Origin: Halichondria panicea
Lineage: Eukaryota; Porifera; Demospongiae; Suberitida; Halichondriidae
Assembly: GCF_963675165.1 (NCBI RefSeq)
Contig: NC_087379.1
Span: 124,001 to 188,000, forward strand
Direction of reading: 5' to 3'
Length of the DNA: 64,000 bases
Of this stretch, positions 30,309 through 42,629 are shown one piece after another. The notes beneath the pieces were generated by a model, which was given only the letters and a program-made list of their open reading frames with translations, was not told the DNA's origin and did not search any database. How positions within the stretch are numbered: the stretch's first letter is position 1; each line of letters opens with the position of its first letter. Made by a program: the position numbers and the translations under genes.

Positions 30309-30660
30309 AGTTATGGCCTCTAAAAGATAGCTCTAAAAACAAACCTGATTTTTCAACAGCCATTACTTTAATACCGTTGATCCAATGTCAAAAATGTTAT
30401 GATTTTCTGAAAGCTTAGAAAGAGAGCTTTCAAATTATGTGTTTCGATCCGAAATTTTGTTGGGGCAATTTGTAATTTTCCTCCTTGGACCATGGGCTAT
30501 TATTCATGGTATGGCCAAATTGGCAAATACTTTTATCTCTCAAATATAAACTTTGATGACAAGTCTCTTTCTAAGCTTTCAGAAAATCAGAAAATCATTG
30601 AAATTGTATCCAAGTTATGGCAGCTAAAAGATAGCTCTGAAAATAGGCCTGATACTGAAA
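30309..30660. repeat. Composite foldback element between FARSB and ABCF3
   Basis: Two direct repeats, AGTTATGGC..CTAAAAGATAGCTCT (30309 and 30613), enclose inverted arms built on GAAAGCTTAGAAAGAG and CTCTTTCTAAGCTTTC around a central ACCATGGGCTATTATTCATG palindrome-like core. Copies: 40576-40936, 50281-50650, 63368-63726. Confidence 0.6.
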
Positions 30661-30734
30661 AAACACTCACGCCTTCCCCTAGAAAACAGAAGATTAATTA
30701 ATGTCATCACTTTCATCTCTCAAAAACTGCTTAC

Positions 30735-31254
30735 CTTGCAAACAGTGTCCTGGCCAGCTCATTCTTCTGTGGAGTGAACCCCAGACCAGCCAGAATACAG
30801 CCAGCTCTGTGAGTGAGTGAACACAGTGTGTAAGATGGTACTTGATCTACTGGGTACAGTTACCTTGCTGGTGCTTTGTCAGGGTCTATCTTCTGTAGTG
30901 GAAGGTATACCTCAGCCAGCTCATCAGAAGCGCTACACATACAGAGGGAGGGGCAGATGAAAGGTCAATAAAGTACTGAAAATAAGTACTGAAAATATAC
31001 ACACAAACCATAATCATACGAATGCTCACTAGCAGTCAAACACACAGTACACTACACACTAGGACACCTACACACTGGTAACTCCCCCTCTCTAGCGAGC
31101 AGCTGCACTCTCTCAGTGTCACACTTGAGTACACTATCCAGTGCTAGTGTGTTGTCCCCGGTGACCTCTTGCTCCACGTGTAGTACACTCACACCAGCTG
31201 GTAGACGCAGCTCGGGACACACCATAGAGCGGAGGAGGGTGGACTTGCCAACAC
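30735..31254 (-). pseudogene. ABCF3: ABCF3-like exons, copy 3
   Basis: Exons 30735-30806, 30864-30932 and 31081-31254. The Walker A exon has lost its 3' end and donor at about 31081. The exon with GLGFTPQKNE is 72 bp instead of 79, and here LARTLFAR follows directly in frame, still without the ABC signature. Confidence 0.78.
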
Positions 31255-31698
31255 CTGCACTTGTGTGAGGGGGTGTGGTTAGGGCAGGGGAGAGACACAC
31301 ATGTATCACTACAAGTATGCTAGCTGCATGGTTAGATATCTGACACTATGTCCGGTTTAGTGCTCAACCTGTGTGTGTGTGTGTGGGTACGGGTGGGAGT
31401 GTGTGTGTGTGTGTGTGTGGATGGGAGTGTGTGTGGGTGGGAGTGTGTGTGTGTGTGGGTGGGTGGGAGTGTGTGGACGTGGCATAATAATTATACGTGA
31501 TCATTAATTATTTTTATTGCACTATAATTATATAATAATTATTGGACGCTGGAATTCACCGAGCAATATTAAGCCACGTTGAAATTGTTTTTAGGCCTAA
31601 ATCTTTGCACCAAGCTTAATTAACTATTGACTGTAACTCAGGGTCACAGCTTGCACCAGTATCCCCCTCCCCTACACACACACAGTAGGTACACTGAC

Positions 31699-31876
31699 CA
31701 AGAGAAGCAACCTTGAGGGGATCGAGCTCAGAGTGAAGTTGACCTTGACTCCAGTGCTGGAGGGGACATAGGGAAGTAAAACCACTGGTACCTTCAGCTT
31801 CCTCAGAGAGCTGGCTTTATGAAGGGAGCAGACAGAGTGTGAGGACCCTGGCTGCTATCAAGGCTGCCTTTGTCAT
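31699..31876 (-). pseudogene. NUP210: NUP210-like first exon, copy 4 (frameshifted)
   Basis: Start changed to MTKAALIAARVLTL by inserted bases, and the signal peptide shifts frame to a stop (CLLPS). A further small insertion (GGGATCGAGCTC) lies near the donor. Confidence 0.72.
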
Positions 31877-32046
31877 CTTGATATCTAGTACGTGTACAGT
31901 TTTCAGTGAATCCACATGGCTTTCTGATCTCTGACCCCATATGCAACACCCCCTCATCTTGAGCAGCCCCTCCCCAACTTTGTTTGCAGAATAAGCTAAC
32001 AAAATTTCTTTACACAAATTAATAATAACACACTCATGCACCAATG

Positions 32047-32276
32047 CTAAGACTCAGAGTCCAATTGTTTGATGTGGTGTAGCACAGTGTCCATGGAGGG
32101 TCTGTCCTGAGGGGAGTGAGAGACACAGGAGGTGATGAGTGGGTGGAGCTCCCGCCATACACCTTCCATACTCGATAGCAAACCAAGAAATACAGCAGCT
32201 TCAGGATATCTGGCATTCACCACTTCACAAGCAAGCACTCCAAAACTGTACACATCATCTTTGTCCATGCACGAGA
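32047..32276 (-). CDS. Protein kinase C-lobe terminal exon, copy 4
   Basis: Open 230-bp exon with acceptor CACAG at 32277-32278; NARYPEA and FAPP-type substitutions in and before the exon separate it from the other copies. Confidence 0.78.
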
Positions 32277-33027
32277 CTGTGGGGGGAGCGAAAATTGGTT
32301 CAGGAAATTGCTCACATAAACATAAATAACACAATCTACAATTAAATAGACAGTAGTGTACAACACAGGAATAGGGACAGTACTATCCAATGAGAGGTTA
32401 ATGGATTGTGAATGACACTGTACAAGCTTGATTGCGTTGTAACTATAAATGGGAAATTGCATGACCAATCTATTGAGCGAATTTCGCAATTCGTAATTGA
32501 AAAGTCGCTGTATTTTAATAATAATTATTATAGTACCAGGAGTTCATGCACTCCTGATGTAGTACAAAATGGGATCATCATAATTATACACGTATAATAA
32601 TTATTATTACAAGCCATGTACAAGACTATGTAGCTGGTACCCTACACAGGTTTAGAATTTAATATCGCATGCAGAAAGGCTGCTATTCCGTGAAAATTAA
32701 ATCCGCGAAAACCTTTCAACGGTCATTCTACGAAAGTTTATACCCTACCCGCTATACGGTATACAGTACACACTGACAGTGGTGTGCCCGGAATATCTTA
32801 ATTTTTCAAACCTCCATCTCATAAATGATCCTAGTAAACTATAGGCCTTATTCTGTGGGCACATCTCTGAGTACAAGGGTCAGAGAATAACGAGCAAATT
32901 AGGTACACAAATAAATTCTAGAGAATGGATTACAAATTTCCCAGCAAACCTAGTGATGGATGACTATCAACACACCCACTACTTAACTGTAACTGTTTCC
33001 ACATTAACCCCTTTGAAACGTACGTAC

Positions 33028-34268
33028 CTTCCTCGTAAAAAGCCTGCACACTGAAACGCTCGGGCTCCTCCCCCAACAGCAGCTCCCTCGTACGAGTTGT
33101 GATCTCAATACGCTCAATTGAGGCTACAAATACGTCACAACGCAGTGTCTGCCCCGTGGCTGCGTGTGTGTGTGTGTGTGGGTGTGTGTGTGGATGTGTG
33201 TGTGTGGGTGTGTGTGTGGATGTGTGTGTGTGGGTGTGTGTGTGGATGTGATAAAGTTATGGCCGTTCAACAACCCCATCAGTTTAATCAATGGTTCGAG
33301 GACTGCATGTTTACGTTGCCAAAACTTGAATTCAGTGGATCATAATTATTTCAACGATTTTCTGATTTTGTGTAAGCTTAGAAAGAGACCTCAAAGTTCA
33401 TTACTTCCGAAAAACAACAAATTCTGTCCACAACAAAATTTTAGATCGAAAAACATAATTTGAAAGGTCTCTTTCTAAGCTTTCAGAAAAAAGTATCGTG
33501 AGAGTTTTGACATTAGATAAAGTTACGGCTATTGAAAGATGTTCAACTACCCCTCCCCTGCATGCTAACTCATCAATATCGGCCATTAATTTTATTGCTA
33601 AACAGGAGATTAGAATGGAGTGTGCGTGGGAGTTGGATAATCCTCTTTATGAGCTCCTAGCAATACATATTGCATAATGTACGGTACCTCCGTTTTATCA
33701 AAGTGAGCCGTGTTTTTGGTATCCATGGCTACCACTAGGGACTTCCCCTTGGTCCTAGTGGTGAGCAATCCCCTCCACCTCACAAGACCATTCAGTCACC
33801 TGATATAAAAAAATGTATTACAATCTGAATTATACAACTGTCTACTACACTTTTCTTTGATGCAAATGTTCGTATGAACTGTTCTTACGTGCACTTTGTA
33901 TTCTAAATATTGGTACAGCTCAGGATAGTGACGTTGAACCTATAGCGGTAGAGCAGTTTTCATTTTTGTATGATGCTCTACAATACGAAAAAGACGAACA
34001 TTTCTACCTCACCTAAATTACTCGCTATACGGTAATTATTATTACAAGCCATGTACAAGCCTATGTAGCTGGTACCCTACACAGGTTTAGCTCTCAACAA
34101 GCTAGCTAGCACACTCACATTCAATTGGTGCTGGTATTTGAACTCTGTTTGGGGGTCCCAGAGAATGACGAGGTGTTTGGGGGTCACTTGCACTGGGTCG
34201 TTGATCTCCACCACCTGGTGCTTGGTTATGAGGGTCGGGAGGTCATGAACCTCACCAGTGTCTGGGTG
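33028..34268 (-). CDS. NUP210: NUP210-like internal exons, copy 3 (TGQ exon in frame)
   Basis: Exon 33028-33159 is 132 bp and reads through as RELLLGEEPERFSVQAFYEE, which fits gp210 (LYLED...KIQALDSEG). The other four copies lack one G here and lose frame. Exons 33688-33799 (frame break shared by all) and 34119-34268 (open) follow in the usual order. The nearest to an ancestral state in the array, but still not a complete gene. Confidence 0.74.
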
Positions 34269-34425
34269 CTGCAAACAGTCAAGTAAGTCAATGGAATGAT
34301 CAGAGCCGTGGGTTATAGTGAGGGCGCCCTTGTTTAGAGGGTGATTGAAGAGCAGTATTTCATTAGACGTCAGTTCTGGTGGATTGCGAAGGAGGAGAGA
34401 AAGGAAGAAATTGACACTCAGGGAG

Positions 34426-34426
<1 letters not shown>

Positions 34427-34486
<60 letters not shown>

Positions 34487-34492
34487 CGTGTG
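34427..34492. repeat. (GT)n microsatellite
   Basis: About 30 units, the longest of the five counterparts at this spacer position. Confidence 0.9.
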
Positions 34493-34973
34493 GATAAGTA
34501 CAGTATGGTGTGCAGTATAATAAAGAATTACATGTACTGTGTACTAGTATACACGTTGCATGCAGTCAACACAATTCCACCAACCTTATGATACTGGGAT
34601 ACCAGACTACATTATGTTCTGGTGGTTCAATTTCAATGGTTTTATGGTTTTATAAAATAGCACAATCAACCCCCCCACATTATGAGCAACAAAATGTCAG
34701 AAAAAGACCAGGACTGTAGTCCATGGTATTTAGCTGAAATCTGGCTATAATTATGATCAATTTTAAGCATACCAAATGAATGAGCTCCATTTAACTTAAA
34801 AAAAGCTCCCATAACTTTCAGAAAATTGAAATCAGACTACCGAAATTCAAGTTACAGGTTCTCAAAGTGGTACAGCCACCACTGTACACATGTAACTCTT
34901 ATAGGAAGTTCTATCAAAGTAATGGTATGCTAAAATCAGTGGCAAAAGTTGTCCCCCTCAACAACACACTTAC

Positions 34974-35520
34974 TATCTGAGTCCTTGTGTTGTAGTGAGG
35001 AGGTCTGGGGGGGTGCATGGGTAGAGCATTCTGATTGGACGATCACCACGTACATTGAAGTTCCAGTCCGGTGACCCTTGACCTCTGTGAGTGGAGTCTC
35101 CCCACTGTTGTATTGGTCAGCTCCAATGAATACTGCTCTGATGGTATGGTGCTGACCTCTGACCTCCCATACTTCCGCCTCTCCACCCGATACTCGACAA
35201 AGGACAGTACGTGGCAGAATGTACATATATCCATGGAGGGTTGTAGCATCATGTTCTCAATGACTAGTAACTTGATGATATCAGGCTCCATACCCTAGCT
35301 GCCACGCCTTCTCCCATGCCTGTGTGTGTGTAGAGGGGTATGTGGTGTGGGGTATACAGTGTTGTCACGTTGTTGCCTTGGGGTACTCACCTGTTGTCAT
35401 ACATGCCCTGGTGATGAATCCTGAAGTGCCAGGAATAGCTGATAGTTGAATCAGACGGACCTTGACCTTGGTCGTACCAGTGTTGACGCCCGCCACCAGC
35501 ACCATGTCACCATGGAGACC
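34974..35520 (-). pseudogene. NUP210: NUP210-like exons (copy D)
   Basis: Exon 35391-35520 has an open frame, GDMVLVAGVNTGTTKVKVRL, with both splice sites. Then EPDIIKLLVIENMMLQPSMD and FVEYRVERRKYGRSEVSTIP in the next exon. The left end (GTSMYVVIV..) is the same recombinant type as copy B. The frame between these parts is broken at the GGGTATGG acceptor area. Confidence 0.72.
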
Positions 35521-35690
35521 CTGCAGTAGATGGGGGGTGGGGTGAGGTATGATACTAAAGGCACGACTATAACAGGAGAGACTCAGTACACACGTACACA
35601 GAGACAGCATGGGCAAAGAATTCACTGGTTTCAATTTCAATATTCATTAGCAATGTTACAATAACTCAACAATTTAATAACAAAAATAAA

Positions 35691-37928
35691 CTAAGAAAAT
35701 ATTTGCACTCTATTGTTGCCATAATCAGACACATACACCACACCACACTGGTCTACTGCTATGCCACAAGGACCGTTGAACTGTCCTGGTCCAGATCCAT
35801 ATGATCCAAACGACTTGAGAAACACTCCCTCACACGTGAACACTAAGACACGATTGTTCCCATCCTCCCCCACATACACCAGATCATCACTGTCCACACA
35901 GATGCTGCCAGGACCGCTAAGTTCTCCATTTCCACTGCCTCTCTTCCCAAACTGCCTCAGATAGCCACCATCGGGTGTGAAGACTTGCACTCGAGCATTA
36001 TAATAATCAGCCACATACACACAACCACTACAATCAGATGCAACGTCATGGGGAGAGTTAAACTGTCCATTACCACTGTCTTCACTACCGAACTTGCTGG
36101 AGAATGTGAGGTCAGAGTTGAAGATGTGAACACAGTAAGCACCAAAATCAACCACATACACCTTCCCATTGACACTGTTGACACAAACACCAAAAGGATT
36201 GTTCAACTGTCCAGGACCATCGCCATGACTACCAACTGCTGCTATCAGGTCTCCTCCACGTGAGAATTTCAACAATCGATTATTACCACCGTCCACCACC
36301 AGAATATTGTCATCACCGTCCACTGCCACACCACGAGGATACTTCACCTCCCCAACAGCTGTGCCTAGAGTGTCTAATGTTCGCAGCTTGTCTCCTGTGG
36401 GGCTAAATATCGAGACAATACCAGCACCATCTTCAGCCACAATTATCTCCTCAGCTTGGTTGAGTGCCACTCACCAAGGTGTCTTGGGATCATTGATAGT
36501 CTTGATAACAGTTCCTAGTTTATCGATCGGAGTCTTGACTGCCACAGGGAATGGACTTCCTGCCACATCCTCTCCACCCACTCTCACGATTAGCTCGCTG
36601 GCCCCGCCCACTGTCGGCTGGTAAGAGATCTCGTACTCTCCCTTCCCTCGTTCCTTCACAACACAGTTTGTCGTCTGATTCGTTGATTTCGATATAAGTT
36701 TGGCTTTAATGTTCAAGGATGGAATTTGGATCAGCTGATGATTTGTGTTTGAAAATCGAAGACTAGTGGATCCTTGTACTCTGGTTTTGTTGAGTCTTTT
36801 TGTAGGGGTGACAGTTACTGATAGTGTGCCAATGGCTCCAAATTCTTTGCAATCTTTGACTAGCTGAGCAGAAGGCACAAAACAGGTGTTGGTTGTCTCA
36901 CGAGGCTCTAGGGTGTTGGGGTCAAAGGTGTCCACCAGCTCTCTCACTTGCTTCACCACACCTTGCTTCATCTTGAGCACGTCTCCTGGAGACCCGGTAC
37001 GAATGCTCTCCCTCACGAAATGCAGGCAGCTGCTACGTTGGGTTTGGAGGATCTCCACCTCCTCTCGCTGAGCAGAGAGGCTCTTGAGCTGTTGTTGGGT
37101 GTGGCCTTCCAACTCCGCCATAAGCTCCCCCTCACGAGCATACAGAGCTTGATGGAGTTCATCGAATTTCGAGTGGATATTGGTCGCAAGTTTTCCTCCG
37201 TGTTCAACAATTTTGGCATGTTGTCCATCCAGATTGACGAGAGCTGTGTCGGTGGCCTCTAGCTGTTTCTCAACGGGTCCCAGGGAGTCCAGGATCTCTT
37301 TCTTGTGGCTCTCAAAGGTGTCGGCAATCACACAGTACTTGTGGTCTTTGTGTATATGAACAATGCAATCTCGGCAAATCAACTCTCCACAAGTTTCACA
37401 ATAAAGTCTCATGTTGTCGTCATGTTTGGGGCAGCGAGGGGACGTCTTCTTTGGGGAGACCAAGCGAATCAAATCTCCCTCAACTTTTTCGATAGTAACA
37501 ACTTCATGACCTTCGAACTCCTCCCATTCTTTGTGCATATCGGTACACTTCTCGCAGATGAACTTGGTGCATTGTCGGCAAAAGCTGGTGGCTTTACGAG
37601 TCGTCTTCACACATTTCTCACAGGCCAATTTCTGAGGCTCTTTCACCTTCTTAAGTGTTTCTTGGATGTCAAAGAGATGGTGTACATTGAAGGCAGCCTG
37701 GAGGCCACTCACACCAGTGGGGGGTAGGGGGGTGGGCCGGCGACACTTGGGGCATTCCAGCTGGCCTTGTCGATTGTGGGTAACTATATCCTCGAGACAA
37801 TGTTGACAGTAGACGTGGAAACAGGAGAGCAGTCGAGGGTTGGTGTAGGGCTCCAGACAGACTAGGCATGACAGCTGGTCCTCCACTTTCGAGAGAGCTT
37901 CTTGAGCAGCACTCGGCCTCTCAGCCAT
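35691..37928 (-). pseudogene. TRIM-NHL copy T3, in-frame stop before the propeller
   Basis: The ATG at 37928 opens 485 codons of RING, B-boxes, coiled coil and filamin domain, all intact. A TGA at 36471-36473 then replaces the Gly codon of the first NHL blade (P-x-G-V). The remaining 260 codons continue in the same frame to the TAG at 35691 with six well-kept blades and no other defect. One base change thus separates ligase body from propeller. The product would be a 485-residue TRIM protein without NHL, unless there is read-through. B-box 1 is of T1 type, B-box 2 of T2 type, coiled coil and filamin of T4 type. Could also be a sequencing error. Confidence 0.9.
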
Positions 37929-38730
37929 TGACACAAAACTGAGGGGGGAGAGAAAAGGATAACAATAGGCTAAAAAGGGGGCGTGTCAAGCTTTATAATA
38001 ATAATGGAAAAGAATTCAAGCAACGAAAACTACAAATGAATGTATCAGAACATGTACAATAATTATGCTCACCTTTAGAAAAGTGTTTAGTAGTAGAAAG
38101 AAAAGCTCAAAGCTTGGCAAAAGCAGCTATAGACTCACAGCTCTCACAGTGACAGGTCAGGTGATGCATGCACAACAATATTCATAGGATCAAAGTATTG
38201 ATTATGGTTAGACCATAATGGTACACACATACTTGTGGCTATATTGCCTAGCAACATTCTACACCCACTCTATTGCTAGCCCTCTGACCAGTTGCCTGAG
38301 ATACAGACAACACACACTCATACAATGTCACCCTCCATGTTAACAACACTCCATACCATGTTGAAATTGATCTCACATCATGCACCCAATGCACACACAC
38401 AAGATCACAAAATGTATTCAAATTCATCATAATACAAAATCAGCATACATACATACATACATACATACGGATGATAATCTCTATGTGTATAATTATGTTA
38501 GAACACTCTTAATTGGGTCCATGAGATGCATGGTTGAGTGGACTCCATTGCCCCACCCACTCACACCACCGGCCTTCTCTTGTGGTCGGGATATTTACGT
38601 ATCAAAACTTTTCTTGCTAATGACAATAATCCAGTGTTGAAGGAATGAGCAATATATACAAGCTCAACAACGCACCAAGAGATACCCAGCGAGACAGAGA
38701 CGAAACAATCAACACTAGGCAGCCCGAACA
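37929..38730 (-). promoter_or_regulatory. TRIM-NHL T3 leader intron, 5' exon and upstream region
   Basis: Leader donor CTAAAG|GTGAGC at 38071-38072; (CATA)n at about 38444-38467. Beyond 38710 the sequence departs from other units. Confidence 0.5.
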
Positions 38731-39841
38731 AACAAACTGGCCATTAAACAAAATTGGTAAGACACATAATGTTTGTCAATCAGCAAAGAACAATGATTAC
38801 AGTATGAAAAGTTCAAATAACATAAAAAAAGTGTCGCAATCAGCTAGCAAGTCATCTTCATCATGACTAGTTTTCATGACGACGAATCTTCTCTCTCTAC
38901 CACAGGAACAAGGAGTAGCACTATCGGTAACCATCAGATCCTCAGGACCTGACCTAGACCTTTCACTATTACTTGAAAGGCTACATGTAGCTAGCCAGCT
39001 AGCTCATACTAAAATAATAAGCTGACATAGCAATAATTGCCATGTGGATAAATGCGTATTGCCAATACTCGAGCAGACATTGAACCAAACAACAGTAACT
39101 GTTACTTAGCTCGGAAATAAAGCTATTTGTGCGGAAAATGGCAAATGGCCGACTGTTATTAACAAACATCATTATTGAGAGGGATTGAGAATACACACAT
39201 TGATTAAGAGTTGGTGCAACTGAAACCCAGCCTTCAAGAGAAGCTCTAAAATTGTTAGACAGTGGACTAGTGGACCTGCTAGACCCAACCCAGTCACTTA
39301 GACCAATCTACACACACGCAGTTTCCAAACTGAACATAACACCCACCAAAAGAGAACAACCTGAACAATCCCTTACAGATACACCATAATTATATCTACA
39401 GACGAATGACATTTTAACCGAAATCGAATTATGTAACTTACAACTGTACACTCAAGTGTATTCACGAATGCCCACTTTAGAAGCGTACATTGACCAAACA
39501 AAAACAGAATTGGACGAGAAACTAGTCTAGTCTAGCTCTTTCTAAGCTTTAAGCAAATAATTGGCATTGGATCAACGGTACTAAAGTTATGGCTGTTTAA
39601 ATGTGTTTAACTACCCCTCCCCTCAAGAAGAGTATGTTAGATCTTTAATGGTTACTAAAGCACACTAACTACAAACAAAAGGATTATATGTACTAGCCTC
39701 GTTCACCGGCCTACCCTGGGATCCAGGCTATAATTATATGTACATGACATAATTATGTACAGTACATGACCTTGCAGTATTGACCCTAAACACACACCTG
39801 GGTACATACTGTCAAGGAGGTCATGATGAACACACACTAAC
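38731..39841. other. Unit-specific spacer with retroelement fragment, no gene
   Basis: 38710-39160 is not seen elsewhere in the window and shows no clear coding signal. 39290-39390 is a short copy of the Penelope-like fragment. 39400-39660 is shared with 48850-49120. Confidence 0.5.
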
Positions 39842-39948
39842 CTGAGGAGATAGGTTCTCCCTGGAGAGTACGGAGGGCAGGTACTGGTTGGAGGAGGCCG
39901 TGAGAACAGCTGCACCAGACACACCTCCCAGTCTCACACACACTAGAG
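39842..39948 (-). other. Unrecognised conserved exon (F3), copy 3
   Basis: Same acceptor, open frame and donor as the copy at 29572. Confidence 0.45.
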
Positions 39949-39963
39949 CTGCACAACAGACAC

Positions 39964-40432
39964 CAGGATGGAGCATGCCCAGTTTCCCGATCACCTTCCC
40001 ACATAAACACACCTCTGCACAACGGCCCGGGAAATAGGTAGAGTCTGTGGAGTGTGTGTGCAGGGGAGGGGGCGGTAAATACAAGCAGTGCAGAAGTGTG
40101 GGCAGTGAGCAAGTGTAGTTGTAGGAATTAATTTTCTGACAAAATAATCTTCCCAACACATACACTTTAAAAACCTCAAGGCCATTTATTCCCAACAAAC
40201 TGGACTGAATGCATATACAGTAGTTCCTTCACAAGTCCCTAACACACATACACAGCTGTGCTTATGCAACCCTCACCTTCAGCTGCCTTGAGGAAGTATC
40301 CACTGCCATCTTTGGTGAAGGACACCTCCAGCAGCTACATGACACGGTCCAGTAGTCCATGGATCACTTCAAACCCGGGGGTACGACTATAATACACTGC
40401 ACACAACCGACGATGGTTCCGTGTTCCCACAT
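39964..40432 (-). pseudogene. FARSB: FARSB-like exons, copy 3
   Basis: Exons 40277-40432 and 39964-40044. The shared TAG is present. Private change: two bases are missing after the GVLHPG codons, altering the downstream intron start. Confidence 0.78.
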
Positions 40433-41015
40433 CTACAGCATAGGACACACAAATTAGTGAGCTTTGGCACTGCGAGCAATTAGCGGTTTTAAGACACTTT
40501 AATTGTATACAATAGTGCTTTCTCAGAGCTACAGAATGAGTCTTTGAGTTTGTTAAATAGGACGTTCCTAACACAAGTTATGGCCTCTAAAAGATAGCTC
40601 TAAAAACAAACCTGATTTTTCAACAGCCATTAACTTTAATACCGTTGATCCAATGTCAAAAATGTTATGATTTTCTGAAAGCTTAGAAAGAGACCTTTCA
40701 AATAATGTGGTTCGATCCAAAATGTTGTTGGGGCCCTAATTTGTAATTTTTCCGCCTTGGACCATGGGCTATTATTCATGGTATGGCCAAATTGGCAAAT
40801 ACTTTTATCTCTCAAATATAAACTTTGATGACAAGTCTCTTTCTAAGCTTTCAGAAAATCAGAAAATCATTGAAATTGTATCCACGGAATTCAAGTTATG
40901 GCAGCTAAAAGATAGCTCTGAAAACAGGCCTGATTCTGAAAAAACACTCACGCCTTCCCCTAGAAAACAGAAGATTAATTAATGTCAGCACTTCCGTCTC
41001 TCAAAAACTGCTTAC

Positions 41016-41655
41016 CTTGCAAACAGTGTCCTGGCCAGATAAAATCTCACTCTTCTGTGGAGTGAACCCCAGACCAGCCAGAATACAGCCAGCTCTCTGA
41101 GTGAGTGAGCACAGTGTGTAAGATGGTACTTGATCTACTGGGTACAGTTACCTTGCTGGTGCTTTGTCAGCGTCTATCTCCTGTAGTGGAAGGTATACCT
41201 CAGCCAGCTCATCAGAAGCGCTACACATACAGAGGGAGGGGCAGATGAAAGGTCAATAAAGTACTTAAAATAAGTACTGAAATATACACACAAACCATAA
41301 TCATGCGAATGCTCACTAGCAGTCAAACACACAGTACACTACACACTAGGACCTAATTATAGCTGGACACCAATTTGGTAATAAAATTCATTATTGTAAT
41401 TTTACTGTACTTAAAACACCTCCCCCCACCCCTAGTATACAGACCTGCTTGCTGCTGTCTTCTTGTCCCCTGAGGCCAGTAGCTCCCCCTCTCTAGCGAG
41501 CAGCTGCACTCTCTCAGTGTCACACTTGAGTACACTATCCAGTGCTAGTGTGTTGTCCCCGGTGACCCCTTGCTCCACGTGTAGTACACTCACACCAGCT
41601 GGTAGACGCAGCTCACGACACGCCATAGAGCGGAGGAAGGTGGACTTGCCAACAC
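41016..41655 (-). pseudogene. ABCF3: ABCF3-like exons, copy 4
   Basis: Exons 41016-41094, 41152-41220 and 41445-41655 with all splice sites intact and an open Walker A exon (VGKSTFLRSM). It lacks the signature motif, and the 79-bp exon ends out of frame with respect to LARTLFAR. Confidence 0.78.
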
Positions 41656-42061
41656 CTGCACGCGTGTGAGGGGGTGTGGTTAGGGCAGGGGAGAGACACA
41701 CATGTATCACTACAAGTATGCTAGCTGCATGGTAAGATATCTGACACTTTGTCCGGTTTAATGTTCAACCTGTGTGTGTGTGTGGGAGTGTGTGTGTGGG
41801 TGGGAGTGTGTGTGTGTGTGGAGGGTGTAGACATAATAATATAATATAATAATTATACGTGATCATTAATTATTTTTACTGCACTATAATTATATAATAA
41901 CTATTGGACGCTGGAATTCACCGAGCAATATTAAGCCACGTTAAAATTGTTTTTAGGCCTAAATCTTTGCACCAAGCTTAATTAACTATTGACTGTAACT
42001 CAGGGTCACAGCTTGCACCAGTATCCCCCCTCCCCTACACACACACAGTAGGTACACTGAC

Positions 42062-42231
42062 CAAGAGAAGCAACCTTGAGGGGAGCTCAGAGTGAAGTTG
42101 ACCTTGACTCCAGTGCTGGAGGGGACATAGGGAAGTAAAACCACCGGTACATTCAGCTTCCCCAGAGAGCTGGCTTTATGAAGGGAGCAGATGAGTGTGA
42201 GGACTGTGGCTGCTATCAAGGCTGCCTTCAT
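42062..42231 (-). CDS. NUP210: NUP210-like first exon with signal peptide, copy 5
   Basis: Intact 170-bp exon (LTLICSLHKA variant; KLNVPVVLLPY), the start of mature protein closest to the vertebrate KLNIPKVLLP form. Confidence 0.78.
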
Positions 42232-42399
42232 CTTGCATGATATCTAGTACAGTTTTCAGTGAGTCCACATGGCTTACTGATCTCTGACCCCATATGCAAC
42301 ACCCCCTCATCTTGAGCAGCCCCTCCCCAACTTTGTTTGCAGAATAAGCTAACAAAATTTCTTTACATAAATTAATAATAACACACTCATGCACCAATG

Positions 42400-42629
42400 C
42401 TAAGACTCAGAGTCCAATTGTTTGATGTGGTGTAGCACAGTGTTCATGGAGGGGCTGTCCTGAGGGGAGTGAGAGACACAGGAGGTGATGAGTGGGTGGA
42501 GCTCCCGCCATACACCTTCCATACTAGATAGCAGACCAAGAAATACAGCAGCTTCAGGAAATCTGACATTCACCACTTCACAAGCAAGCACTCCAAAACT
42601 GTACACATCATCTTTGTCCATGCACGAGA
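42400..42629 (-). CDS. Protein kinase C-lobe terminal exon, copy 5
   Basis: Open exon, but SPQDSPSMNT replaces SPQDRPSMDT: the invariant Arg of subdomain XI, which pairs with the APE glutamate in active kinases, is lost. Confidence 0.78.
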
